18,961 bases of DNA from CAZIKB01 sp964539665 (lineage in GTDB: Bacteria > Zhuqueibacterota > Zhuqueibacteria > Oceanimicrobiales > Oceanimicrobiaceae), in contig CAZIKB010000121.1 in assembly GCA_964539665.1 (NCBI GenBank), forward strand, positions 1 to 18,961. Reading direction: 5' to 3'. Positions 1 to 8,027 of this stretch are shown here, one piece after another. The translations under genes and the position numbers were made by a program. Within the stretch, counting starts at the first letter, position 1. Each line of letters starts with the position of its first letter. The notes beneath the pieces were generated by a model. The model saw only the letters and a program-made list of their open reading frames with translations, was not told the DNA's origin and ran no database searches.

Positions 1-231
1 TTAAAACTTTAGATTATGTGATTCTAATTAGATGAAAATAAGAAAATATGATTTTTGGGAATTTATTATATTGAATATCTGTTCTGCCATTATAAAATGC
101 ATTTATAATGGGTGAATTGTTTATACTTAAATTTCAATTCGGTTATAGTTAACAAATTCACCCCACAATGTCAAGATTTTTTTAAAATCTCATACTTTTT
201 TACCTTTTTTGCATACTAAATTTAATTTTAC
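1..231. other. AT-rich intergenic region upstream of the receptor operon
   Basis: This stretch is strongly AT-rich and has no convincing ORF, RNA gene or terminator on either strand. It leads into the promoter at 232-260. The gene to its left lies outside the window, so its other role cannot be judged. Confidence 0.5.
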
Positions 232-260
232 TTGACAACAAATTTCAGATCGTTTATATT
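232..260 (+). promoter_or_regulatory. Promoter of the TonB receptor operon
   Basis: A perfect -35 hexamer TTGACA (232-237) is followed after exactly 17 bp by TATATT (255-260), so transcription should start near 267 and give a leader of about 60 nt to the ATG at 329. A second motif, TATCTTTG (266-273), fits the Bacteroidota-type TAnnTTTG -7 element. Which of the two is used depends on the host sigma factor. The choice is inferred, but the hexamers and spacing are seen directly. Confidence 0.6.
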
Positions 261-328
261 TCGTTTATCTTTGCCTTACCAAAATGCAATTTAATTTTTA
301 TTATCAAATATTTTATGAGGTATTGAAT

Positions 329-3130
329 ATGCGCAGATTCGCATGGATATTATTGATTTTAACTCTCAATCTAACTGATGTTCTTCCTGTTTTTTCTGGA
401 ACCACCGGCAAAATTGCCGGACGCATAACTGACGCCGGTACAGATGAAGGCCTGCCAGGAACAAATGTCCAGATTGAAGGGACTGCTTTAGGGGCTGCTG
501 CAGACATTAACGGTGATTTTGTAATCCTGAACGTACCTCCGGGATTTTACACATTAAAAATCTCTTTCATTGGTTATCAAACCGTGCTCGTCAAAGATAT
601 TCGGGTCAACGTGGATTTCACCACACGTGTTGAGCAACCACTTACACAAAGCGCGGTAGAAATGGCTGCTATTGAGATTTATGGTGAGCGTAACCCTTTA
701 GTACGGCAGGACTTAACTAACACTCTGGTTGCCGTTACCGCGGAAACCATCGAACAACTCCCAGTCGATCAAATTCGCGATGTAATTAGTCTGCAAGCGG
801 GGGTTACTCAGGATAACTCTGGCGCCCTCCATATTCGAGGCGGCCGTTCAAATGAAATTGCTTATCATATCAATGGAATTTCTATCAATAATCCTTTTAG
901 TAACCTTCAAGGTGTTGGATTGGCCACAAATGCAATCGAAGAAGTTTCGGTCTCGGCCGGTACTTTTAGTGCAGAATATGGCAATGCTCTAAGCGGCGTA
1001 ATCAACTTTGTAACGAAAGATGGCGGTCCTGATTATCATGGCAGTTTAAAATTCTGGACAGGCGGCAATTTTAGCACCCACGATGATGTCTTTTTTAATA
1101 TTGATGATATCGATGTGTTCAACAACAGACGTATGGAATGGACCTTCGGCGGACCTGTACCTGTTCTTGGGAAAAATGTGACTTTTTTCATTTCAGGAGT
1201 GCGACAGGATGACAATGGCCATCTTTTTGGTGTTCGAGTGTACGACCCGGAAGAAATCCTGTTTATTGCTGAAGATAGTTTTATTATTGATCCTTTTGGC
1301 GATTCTGGTGAACGCTTTCAGGCGGACGGTGACCGTGAAGTAGTTCCCATGGTTACCAGAGAAAACTTGAATTTAACCACTAAACTATCGTGGCAACCAT
1401 TTACAAAGTTTAAAATTACGTACGATTTGGTTTTGGATGACGGCGAACGCTTTCCTCGGTCATCTTTTCGTCGCTTCCGTTTCAATCCTGATGGTCGGGC
1501 TAAGAGCTACAGTAATGCTACCAACCAGTCAATTGGTATAACTCACACTTTAAGCAATAAGACGTTTTACACATTAAAAATGGGCTTAGGCTTGACACAT
1601 TCTCGTTCCTATGCCTTTAAGGATCCTCTCGATCCAGGATATGTAGCCAGTTTTGGTAGTTTGCTGACCAATAACATTATTCCACCGACCGATACTTATT
1701 TAGCCGGCGGTACAGACCTTGCTCGTTCCAGTAGCAAAACCCGATCCCAGATAGTAAAAATTGATGTAGTTAGCCAAGTGCATCCTGCTCATGAATTTAA
1801 GTTCGGAGCTGAATTCCAGCATCATCGTTTGGAACGGGATTCATTCACCCTGCTTTATGATATTATACAAAGAGCGGACTTTGGAGGTAGTGGTCCCATT
1901 ATTCCTCGAGTAGAAGACAATCCTGAATTTACCAGCCCGCAATCTTATGTACGGAACCCAATTCAAGGGGCTGTGTATTTCTTAGATAAAATAGAACTTG
2001 CGAGATCTTTTATCTTAAATATTGGTGCAAGATATGAATATTTAGCTACGAGAACTGTATACAATCCCGATCTTTCCGGAACCGTCGATGATGGAGTGGC
2101 GAAAGCGGAAAACTTAGCGGACGCCAAGCCAAAACACCGGCTTGCTCCACGAATAAGCTTAAGTTTTCCAATTACAGAAAGCGGTGTAATTCGCTTTTCT
2201 TATGGACATTTTTATCAATATCCACCATTCACACAAATTTATCAAAATCCAAGATTTGAAGATTTCGATTTCAATCAGGTGCCGACTTTTGGAAATGCGA
2301 ACCTGGAACCACAGAGGAGTATTCAGTATGAGATGGGCCTGCAGCAACAACTTAGTGATAATTTCAAAGCGGACCTCACTATTTTCTATAAAGATGTATC
2401 TAATCTTACCCAGACTCGACGAGTCTATGCGGGCGAAGTGGCGGCTACAAAAGATTTTAATGTAATCACTAATATAAGTTATGCCAATGTTAAGGGATTT
2501 ACATTTGCACTACTTAAAAGAAAAAGCCCCGGAAGCATCTTTTCTGCCACTTTGGATTATACATACGGAGTCGCAGAAGGAGCTTTTGATGACGCCTTAA
2601 AACTTGCCTTTGACACTCGCTCAGGTCGTGATACGGAACAAGAGTTCGTACCATTAGATCACGACAGAGCACACACAATTAATGCTACCATGACATTAAG
2701 TAAAACTAATAATTGGTCATTTAGCACCATAGGCAGTATTTGGACCGGCACACCCTATACACCAAGTCTTCCTACTTCAGTGCAGGATGTGCAATTTGCC
2801 GAAAACAGCGCGCGCCGTCCACTTAATACTAATGTGGATTTAAAAATCGAAAAATATTTTAAAGCCGGACGCTATAAATTCTCAGTATTCATGCAAATAG
2901 AAAATGCATTCGATACTTTAACCGAAAGATTTGTGCATACTAACACTGGACGCTCATTAACCTCATTAGCGGAATCAACCAATCCAAACCTGTTCAATAA
3001 TTTAAGACACAGAATTAACGCTGATGCTGATAATCTATTTCCAATTCAATTTCTTGATGATTTTTATCAAAGAGAGGATTGGTTGGCCCCGCCCAGGGAA
3101 ATTCGCTGGGGCATGACATTCAATTTTTAA
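329..3130 (+). CDS. TonB-dependent receptor with N-terminal carboxypeptidase-regulatory-like domain
   Basis: This is a predicted outer-membrane beta-barrel receptor of 933 aa that would import a ligand using TonB energy. I chose the ATG at 329 over the ATG at 284 because a TGAGG Shine-Dalgarno sits 8 nt upstream and the protein then opens with MRRFAWILLILT, a normal signal peptide. Residues ~27-100 are a CarboxypepD_reg-like beta-sandwich (GKIAGRITD... ending FIGYQTVLVKDI). Residues ~130-235 form the plug (QLPVDQIRDVISLQAGV, then HIRGGRSNEIAYHINGISI). The rest is a barrel ending in the terminal aromatic FNF expected for Bam recognition. No SusD partner is nearby, which argues against a SusCD glycan system. 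It is the first gene of an operon with the FN3/FlgD-like protein and the PorV-like protein. The substrate is unknown. Confidence 0.92.
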   Translation: MRRFAWILLILTLNLTDVLPVFSGTTGKIAGRITDAGTDEGLPGTNVQIEGTALGAAADINGDFVILNVPPGFYTLKISFIGYQTVLVKDIRVNVDFTTRVEQPLTQSAVEMAAIEIYGERNPLVRQDLTNTLVAVTAETIEQLPVDQIRDVISLQAGVTQDNSGALHIRGGRSNEIAYHINGISINNPFSNLQGVGLATNAIEEVSVSAGTFSAEYGNALSGVINFVTKDGGPDYHGSLKFWTGGNFSTHDDVFFNIDDIDVFNNRRMEWTFGGPVPVLGKNVTFFISGVRQDDNGHLFGVRVYDPEEILFIAEDSFIIDPFGDSGERFQADGDREVVPMVTRENLNLTTKLSWQPFTKFKITYDLVLDDGERFPRSSFRRFRFNPDGRAKSYSNATNQSIGITHTLSNKTFYTLKMGLGLTHSRSYAFKDPLDPGYVASFGSLLTNNIIPPTDTYLAGGTDLARSSSKTRSQIVKIDVVSQVHPAHEFKFGAEFQHHRLERDSFTLLYDIIQRADFGGSGPIIPRVEDNPEFTSPQSYVRNPIQGAVYFLDKIELARSFILNIGARYEYLATRTVYNPDLSGTVDDGVAKAENLADAKPKHRLAPRISLSFPITESGVIRFSYGHFYQYPPFTQIYQNPRFEDFDFNQVPTFGNANLEPQRSIQYEMGLQQQLSDNFKADLTIFYKDVSNLTQTRRVYAGEVAATKDFNVITNISYANVKGFTFALLKRKSPGSIFSATLDYTYGVAEGAFDDALKLAFDTRSGRDTEQEFVPLDHDRAHTINATMTLSKTNNWSFSTIGSIWTGTPYTPSLPTSVQDVQFAENSARRPLNTNVDLKIEKYFKAGRYKFSVFMQIENAFDTLTERFVHTNTGRSLTSLAESTNPNLFNNLRHRINADADNLFPIQFLDDFYQREDWLAPPREIRWGMTFNF

Positions 3131-3175
3131 TTAGTTTGATTTGACACAAAAATATTACTTAAGAGGAATAAAGAA

Positions 3176-6100
3176 ATGAGGAGAAAACTTTCAATATTCA
3201 CCCTTTTAACGTTTATTGGCATATTATATACTGGATCACTTTTGTTTGGCCAGGATCTGGAAAAATATAATAGACTAAAAAAATTGCCTAAAAGTGAACG
3301 AATACAATTGATGCAAGATCTTCGAAAAGAGTTGCTCAAAACTTTACAGGAAGATACTGAGCATGAAGTCCTCAAAGAAACGATCATCACAGGGAATCAA
3401 ATTAGGGTACTGTTAACCAATCAGGGCTCAATCTCAACACCAGACGCAGACATCCCTGATGCTGATTTGGTCTGGCCAAAAGGCGCTAACCGGCTGGGTT
3501 ACGCTTATGAATTTGGTCCTTTAGTCGCGGTTGAAGTTCCCCATGCATTCCAGCCAGATAGCATGATACATATTGTGGACGATGGTTTTATTAGTTTTGC
3601 TGATGGAGATTATCAACCCGGTACAACAAACAAATGGGGTTGGCTGCCAAGAGTTGGATTCTCAGATCCCAATTCAAATGAGGTAGCGACTTTTTCAGAT
3701 TTAGACGGAGATTTGGATGGAAAACCTGATAGTTGGCCGGAACAATGGTATAACGCAACTTTAGGTCGGTATGTGTGGCCGGCCTTTTTGGGTGATGATG
3801 CGACATCTCCTGATGAGGAGGTTTTTTATGTAATGGATGATTTTAATAACGCTGAATTTGAATATTATCCTTTTCCTGAGGATTCAACAAAGCGAGGTTT
3901 AGGATTAGATTTGCAAGTCAGAATTTTTCAATTTAACAATCCCCTGGCGGAAGATTTAGTTTTTTTAGTATATACCATAACCAATACAAGTCCCAAGACT
4001 TTAGACAAAGTTTATTTAGGCATGTTTGGTGATCCCCATGTCGGCGGTCCCAATGATTTTTCTGATGATAATGGCGCATTTATCTCTGCGTTTAATGAAA
4101 GTTTTATATTTAATACACGAAATATGCTTTATGCTTTTGATAACGATGGGCGCGGCGACGGCGGTAAAGTTCCGGGTTATTTTGGATATAGATTTTTAGA
4201 GAGTCCGGGAGATATCACTGATGGCTTTGACAATGATAACGATGGTTTATTAGATGAGAGTCCTTTCAATGATGCTGGCGTAGAAATCTTTGGACCCATT
4301 GGTATTTACGGAGAGGACAAACTGCACTGGTCCGGCGATGAAGACGGCGACTGGGAAGTTGAATTCGACGATGTCGGTGTAGATGGTATTGCGGGCACTG
4401 CTGATTTCGGTGAAGGTGACGGTAGACCAACCCAACGCTTTTTTGCAGATTTGAACAATAACGGATTTCTTGATGCAGGCGAACCGACTTCCGAATCGAG
4501 ATTGGAAGGTATGCGATTTTTGGGGGGTGAACCTAATTTTGGATTTTTAGATATTGCCGAATCAGATCAACTTGGATTAACCAGCTTTAATGCTACTCTC
4601 TTTGGCGGTAACAACCGGCCCAAAAATGACGAATTGATGTGGTCGCTCATGTCAAACCCAAACCAGCGGCCTGGCGACCCTGAACCTGAAATCGAGCAAG
4701 AAGCCGATAATGTGTTTATTTACGGCTCCGGACCTTTCAGTTTAAAACCAGGAGAAAGTCAACGCTTTTCAATAGCTTTACTTTTAGGCCAGGATTTAGA
4801 TGATCTTCTTCAAAATGCAGAAATTTCCCAGCAGGTTTTTGAGTCAGATTATCGTTTCGCCAAACCGCCGCTTAAGCCTATAGTTAAAACGGCCGCGGGT
4901 GATGGAAAGGTTACGCTGTATTGGGACACCAGAGCCGAAGATTCATTTGATCCATTTGTAGCACGGGCAAATCCTGACTCTGCTCATAAAGGATTTGATT
5001 TTGAAGGATACAAAATTTACCGCAGCCAGGATCTTAGCTTTAACGATACGCAAACCATAACCGACTCCAGAGGCATACAGTTTCTATCCATACCTCTTAA
5101 ACAGGTTAATGGCGTAGATGCTCAATTTGATTTAATAAACGAATTTTCTGGCTTATCAGAAATTGAATATAGCGGTCGCGGTGTGCGTTATAATTTAGGT
5201 AATAATACGGGACTGGTGCACAGTTTTGTTGATTCAAATAATGTTCATAACGGAGTAACCTATTATTATGCTGTATCTTCGTATGATCACGGTGATCTTA
5301 AAGCGGAGCTTGCGCCCTCGGAAAGTCAACGCACCATTCAACGGGATCCACTCACTCGTGCATTCTCATTCGATGTTAATACGGCCATGGTTGTACCAGG
5401 CCCCCCGGCTCAAGGCTATGTTGGACCTGAGACAGATGGAAGCGATGAAAATTTGGCGTTCAGAGAAATTGGCAACGCTACTGGAAAAGTCAGTCTCGAA
5501 TTTTTAGATCCCTTTTTAGTAATAAATAATAAACAGTATGAAATCTTGTTTGAAGACGTCCAGGTAGATTCGGAAACCGTAGCAGCTGGATATTCTGTGA
5601 TTGACCTCGAAGCTTACTCTACTCAATTTGTCTCACGAGACACTGTTTTTGTGGATATTTTCTTCAAAAATATAATCTCTGGCTCTGTAACAGTGACGAC
5701 TCCATCAGGTACTGCTGTTGCTCACGAAGATTATGAGTTGAATTTGAAAGAAGGCAGAATCAGGAGCTCGACGCCAGGTTCATTACCGAAGGGAGAGTCT
5801 TTTAATATTACGTTTCAATTTAAACCGGTAGCTGAAAGTCTATCATTAAATAACGAAGACAATAATCCGGTATTTAATGGAATCCGTGTTTTTGCACAAG
5901 ACGAAGAAACCGGGCTTAATCCAGCTCGCAGTGGCTTCAAAATAAATGAGAGCAACTCAAATTTTGTCGTAGAAAGATTAAGAAATGCAAGTGTTGGTAA
6001 TTCAAAACCTTTCCCTTCTGATTTTGAAATGCATTTTGTTGATTATGATACTACTGAAAATGGTGACCTTATTTCACCAGCCGACACCAGCCAGATTACA

Positions 6101-6772
6101 AACGTAAATGCACCTTTTAAGATATTTGACATAACAACCGGTCTACAAATTGACTTTTTTATCAATGAAACTACACCAAGCCTGAGAAACAAACGATGGG
6201 ATCACCAGGAAACCATCGTCCTGATTAGACCTGATGCTCAACGACCCACTGATACTATGTATGAATTAAAATTTGCACCACCAAGTGATACGACAAAGAC
6301 AGCAGATGGTACAGCGGATTCTCTCATTACTTATGATGATCCTGTTTATCCAGGTGATGACGATGTATTTTTAATTTTTTCAAACAAACCATTTGAAACC
6401 GGAGACAAGTATTCCTTTACTTCCGTAGGTGTGACCTTTGACAATCAAGTATCACGCGATGCACTTAAAGATGTTTATGTAGTTCCGGACCCCTACCATG
6501 CTTATGCCGCATCAGAAATTTCAGCTCCAATATCAGGTCAGCGCGATGACCGCCGGCTGGAATTCAGGAATTTACCCAGGCAATGTACTATAAGAATTTA
6601 TACAATCACCGGGGAATTAGTTGATACGATAGAAAAAGATGATGTTCGGGATTTTGCGGTTTGGGACTTGTTAACATTTGAAGCACAAAAAATCGCTTAT
6701 GGTGTTTACATATTTCATGTCGATGCACCCGGAATTGGAACGAAAATTGGTAGGTTTGCAATAATCAAATAA
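3176..6772 (+). CDS. Large secreted protein with FN3-like and C-terminal FlgD/T9SS-like domains
   Basis: This 1198-aa exported protein starts at the ATG at 3176, which has an AAGAGGA ribosome site 8 nt upstream and lies 45 bp after the receptor stop. Residues 1-26 are a signal peptide ending near SLLFGQ. A charged helical stretch (~27-60) precedes a long beta-rich region. That region contains Asp-rich, EF-hand-like loops: SDLDGDLDGKPD near 175, DNDNDGLLDE near 352 and DLNNNGFLDAGE near 425, which suggest calcium binding. Residues ~565-710 resemble a fibronectin type III module (GDGKVTLYWD, then GFDFEGYKIYRS). The last ~100 residues (VVPDPYHAYA, RIYTITGELVDTI, YGVYIFHVDAPG, GRFAIIK) match the FlgD-Ig/type A sorting-like fold at the end of many T9SS cargos. 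Its place between receptor and PorV-like genes suggests a surface-attached partner of the receptor. No enzymatic motif was seen. Confidence 0.85.
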   Translation: MRRKLSIFTLLTFIGILYTGSLLFGQDLEKYNRLKKLPKSERIQLMQDLRKELLKTLQEDTEHEVLKETIITGNQIRVLLTNQGSISTPDADIPDADLVWPKGANRLGYAYEFGPLVAVEVPHAFQPDSMIHIVDDGFISFADGDYQPGTTNKWGWLPRVGFSDPNSNEVATFSDLDGDLDGKPDSWPEQWYNATLGRYVWPAFLGDDATSPDEEVFYVMDDFNNAEFEYYPFPEDSTKRGLGLDLQVRIFQFNNPLAEDLVFLVYTITNTSPKTLDKVYLGMFGDPHVGGPNDFSDDNGAFISAFNESFIFNTRNMLYAFDNDGRGDGGKVPGYFGYRFLESPGDITDGFDNDNDGLLDESPFNDAGVEIFGPIGIYGEDKLHWSGDEDGDWEVEFDDVGVDGIAGTADFGEGDGRPTQRFFADLNNNGFLDAGEPTSESRLEGMRFLGGEPNFGFLDIAESDQLGLTSFNATLFGGNNRPKNDELMWSLMSNPNQRPGDPEPEIEQEADNVFIYGSGPFSLKPGESQRFSIALLLGQDLDDLLQNAEISQQVFESDYRFAKPPLKPIVKTAAGDGKVTLYWDTRAEDSFDPFVARANPDSAHKGFDFEGYKIYRSQDLSFNDTQTITDSRGIQFLSIPLKQVNGVDAQFDLINEFSGLSEIEYSGRGVRYNLGNNTGLVHSFVDSNNVHNGVTYYYAVSSYDHGDLKAELAPSESQRTIQRDPLTRAFSFDVNTAMVVPGPPAQGYVGPETDGSDENLAFREIGNATGKVSLEFLDPFLVINNKQYEILFEDVQVDSETVAAGYSVIDLEAYSTQFVSRDTVFVDIFFKNIISGSVTVTTPSGTAVAHEDYELNLKEGRIRSSTPGSLPKGESFNITFQFKPVAESLSLNNEDNNPVFNGIRVFAQDEETGLNPARSGFKINESNSNFVVERLRNASVGNSKPFPSDFEMHFVDYDTTENGDLISPADTSQITNVNAPFKIFDITTGLQIDFFINETTPSLRNKRWDHQETIVLIRPDAQRPTDTMYELKFAPPSDTTKTADGTADSLITYDDPVYPGDDDVFLIFSNKPFETGDKYSFTSVGVTFDNQVSRDALKDVYVVPDPYHAYAASEISAPISGQRDDRRLEFRNLPRQCTIRIYTITGELVDTIEKDDVRDFAVWDLLTFEAQKIAYGVYIFHVDAPGIGTKIGRFAIIK

Positions 6773-6813
6773 TGACATATCTAACAAATAAATATTCAAG
6801 TGAGAATTGTGTT

Positions 6814-7842
6814 ATGAAAAAATTAAATATTATCTTACTTATTTCAGCTTTGTTGTTTAGTGCTAATTTTACTTATGCGCAATCGTTTCGCTCTACTTCA
6901 AAAGTGGGGACAACTGTTGCGCAATTTCTGAAGATTGGTGCAGGAGCCAGAGCAATTGGAATGGGTGGAGCTTACACTGCATTTGCAAATGACATAAATT
7001 CAGCTTACTGGAATCCAGCAGGTGTAGCGCTTATTGGCGGGAACGGTGAAGCGACCTTTAATCATGCAGAATGGTTAGCTGATACACAATATGATTTTGC
7101 TGCGTTTTCCTTAAATGCATCTGATTTTGGTTCTTTTGGAGTTCAGGTCATTTCATTCAGAACACCTGAGCAAAAAGTACGAACAATCTTTGCGCCTGAA
7201 GGAACCGGCCAGGTTTGGAATTATAGTGGCATTTCCTTGGGCGTTACGTATGCTAAAAACCTGACAGATCGATTTTCAATTGGATTCACTGGTAAATTTA
7301 TCCAGGAAAGTTTATGGAATGAAACCGCGCGAGGCGCTGCATTTGATATCGGTGTGATTTATTCCACTCCCTTCAAAAACCTCACTTTGGGAGCAGCCAT
7401 AACCAATTTTGGCACAAAAATGCGATTAGATGGACGGGACGTTTTCTTTAATGACGATCCACTGATTGAAGAGGGCTCTGTGGATCAAGTTCCATCTAAA
7501 TATCGTTTGGAAAGTTTTGAAATACCACTGAATTTGCGATTTGGATTATCATATAAAGCTGTGGAAAATCAAGACCTCACAATAATGATAGCAGTAGACG
7601 GCTCGCACCCAAATGATAATACAGAATATATAAATAGTGGCGTTGAAATTGGACTAAAAAACATCCTCTTTTTGCGAGGAGGATATAAAAATCTCCTTAT
7701 GGACAATAGTGAACAAGGCGCCACATTCGGTGCTGGCTTACGATATGATGCTGTCGGCACTAACCTTAAACTCGATTTTGCATGGGCTGATTTTGGCAGA
7801 CTAAAGAATGTCAAATTTGTCTCTCTTACTATAAGATATTAG
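6814..7842 (+). CDS. PorV/PorQ-family outer-membrane protein
   Basis: This is a 342-aa predicted outer-membrane beta-barrel of the PorV/PorQ (UPF0164) family. In T9SS organisms, PorV shuttles cargo from the translocon to the attachment complex, and paralogues have related or porin-like roles. The family is recognised by the segment after the signal peptide, KIGAGARAIGMGGAYTAFAN followed by DINSAYWNPAGVAL. The upstream ATG at 6772 overlaps the previous stop (TAATG). The ATG at 6814 is preferred because it begins a clean signal peptide, MKKLNIILLISALLF..AQ, and has a weak AAGTGAGAA site upstream. The C-terminus (FVSLTIRY) ends in an aromatic residue, as barrels do. It is the third gene of the receptor operon. 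It is either a true PorV or one of the many paralogues; the sequence alone does not say which. Confidence 0.88.
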   Translation: MKKLNIILLISALLFSANFTYAQSFRSTSKVGTTVAQFLKIGAGARAIGMGGAYTAFANDINSAYWNPAGVALIGGNGEATFNHAEWLADTQYDFAAFSLNASDFGSFGVQVISFRTPEQKVRTIFAPEGTGQVWNYSGISLGVTYAKNLTDRFSIGFTGKFIQESLWNETARGAAFDIGVIYSTPFKNLTLGAAITNFGTKMRLDGRDVFFNDDPLIEEGSVDQVPSKYRLESFEIPLNLRFGLSYKAVENQDLTIMIAVDGSHPNDNTEYINSGVEIGLKNILFLRGGYKNLLMDNSEQGATFGAGLRYDAVGTNLKLDFAWADFGRLKNVKFVSLTIRY

Positions 7843-7867
7843 ATATGTTAAAATATAGTTATTTCTC

Positions 7868-7896
7868 TTGACATTGTATAATTCTTTAAGTATCAT
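7868..7896 (+). promoter_or_regulatory. Promoter of the T9SS cargo gene
   Basis: TTGACA (7868-7873) is followed after 17 bp by TATCAT (7891-7896). This predicts a start near 7903 and a leader of about 125 nt before the ATG at 8028. It makes the cargo gene a transcription unit separate from the preceding operon, although readthrough is possible because no terminator was seen after 7842. Confidence 0.55.
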
Positions 7897-7940
7897 ATAT
7901 ATACGTTCCAATAATTACCATTCACAAAATATCACACAGG

Positions 7941-7950
7941 AAGGAGGTGA
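7941..7950 (+). promoter_or_regulatory. Orphan perfect Shine-Dalgarno in the leader
   Basis: AAGGAGGTGA is an uninterrupted match to the 16S anti-Shine-Dalgarno, yet no ATG, GTG or TTG follows within 4-12 nt. The real start codon is at 8028 and has its own AGGAGG (8015-8020). The only overlapping start, GTG at 7947, lies inside the motif and would give an 18-residue peptide. The site lies roughly 40 nt into the predicted transcript. A ribosome standby site or an mRNA-stabilising site like the Bacillus STAB-SD is an inference. Confidence 0.45.
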
Positions 7951-8027
7951 GCACAACAACAGAATTAATTTCTTCTCATTATCTTAATTCAAAGGGTTAT
8001 TAACAACTGAATGCAGGAGGTAGTTTT

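Noticed and set aside
284..328. Upstream ATG of the TonB receptor
   Set aside because: It has no ribosome site, and the added residues MQFNFYYQIFYEVLN would spoil the signal peptide.
7947..8003. Leader peptide starting GTG at 7947
   Set aside because: The GTG is part of the anti-SD match itself, so the spacing from AGGAAGG is only about 2 nt; kept as an alternative within the orphan-SD finding but not called as a gene.
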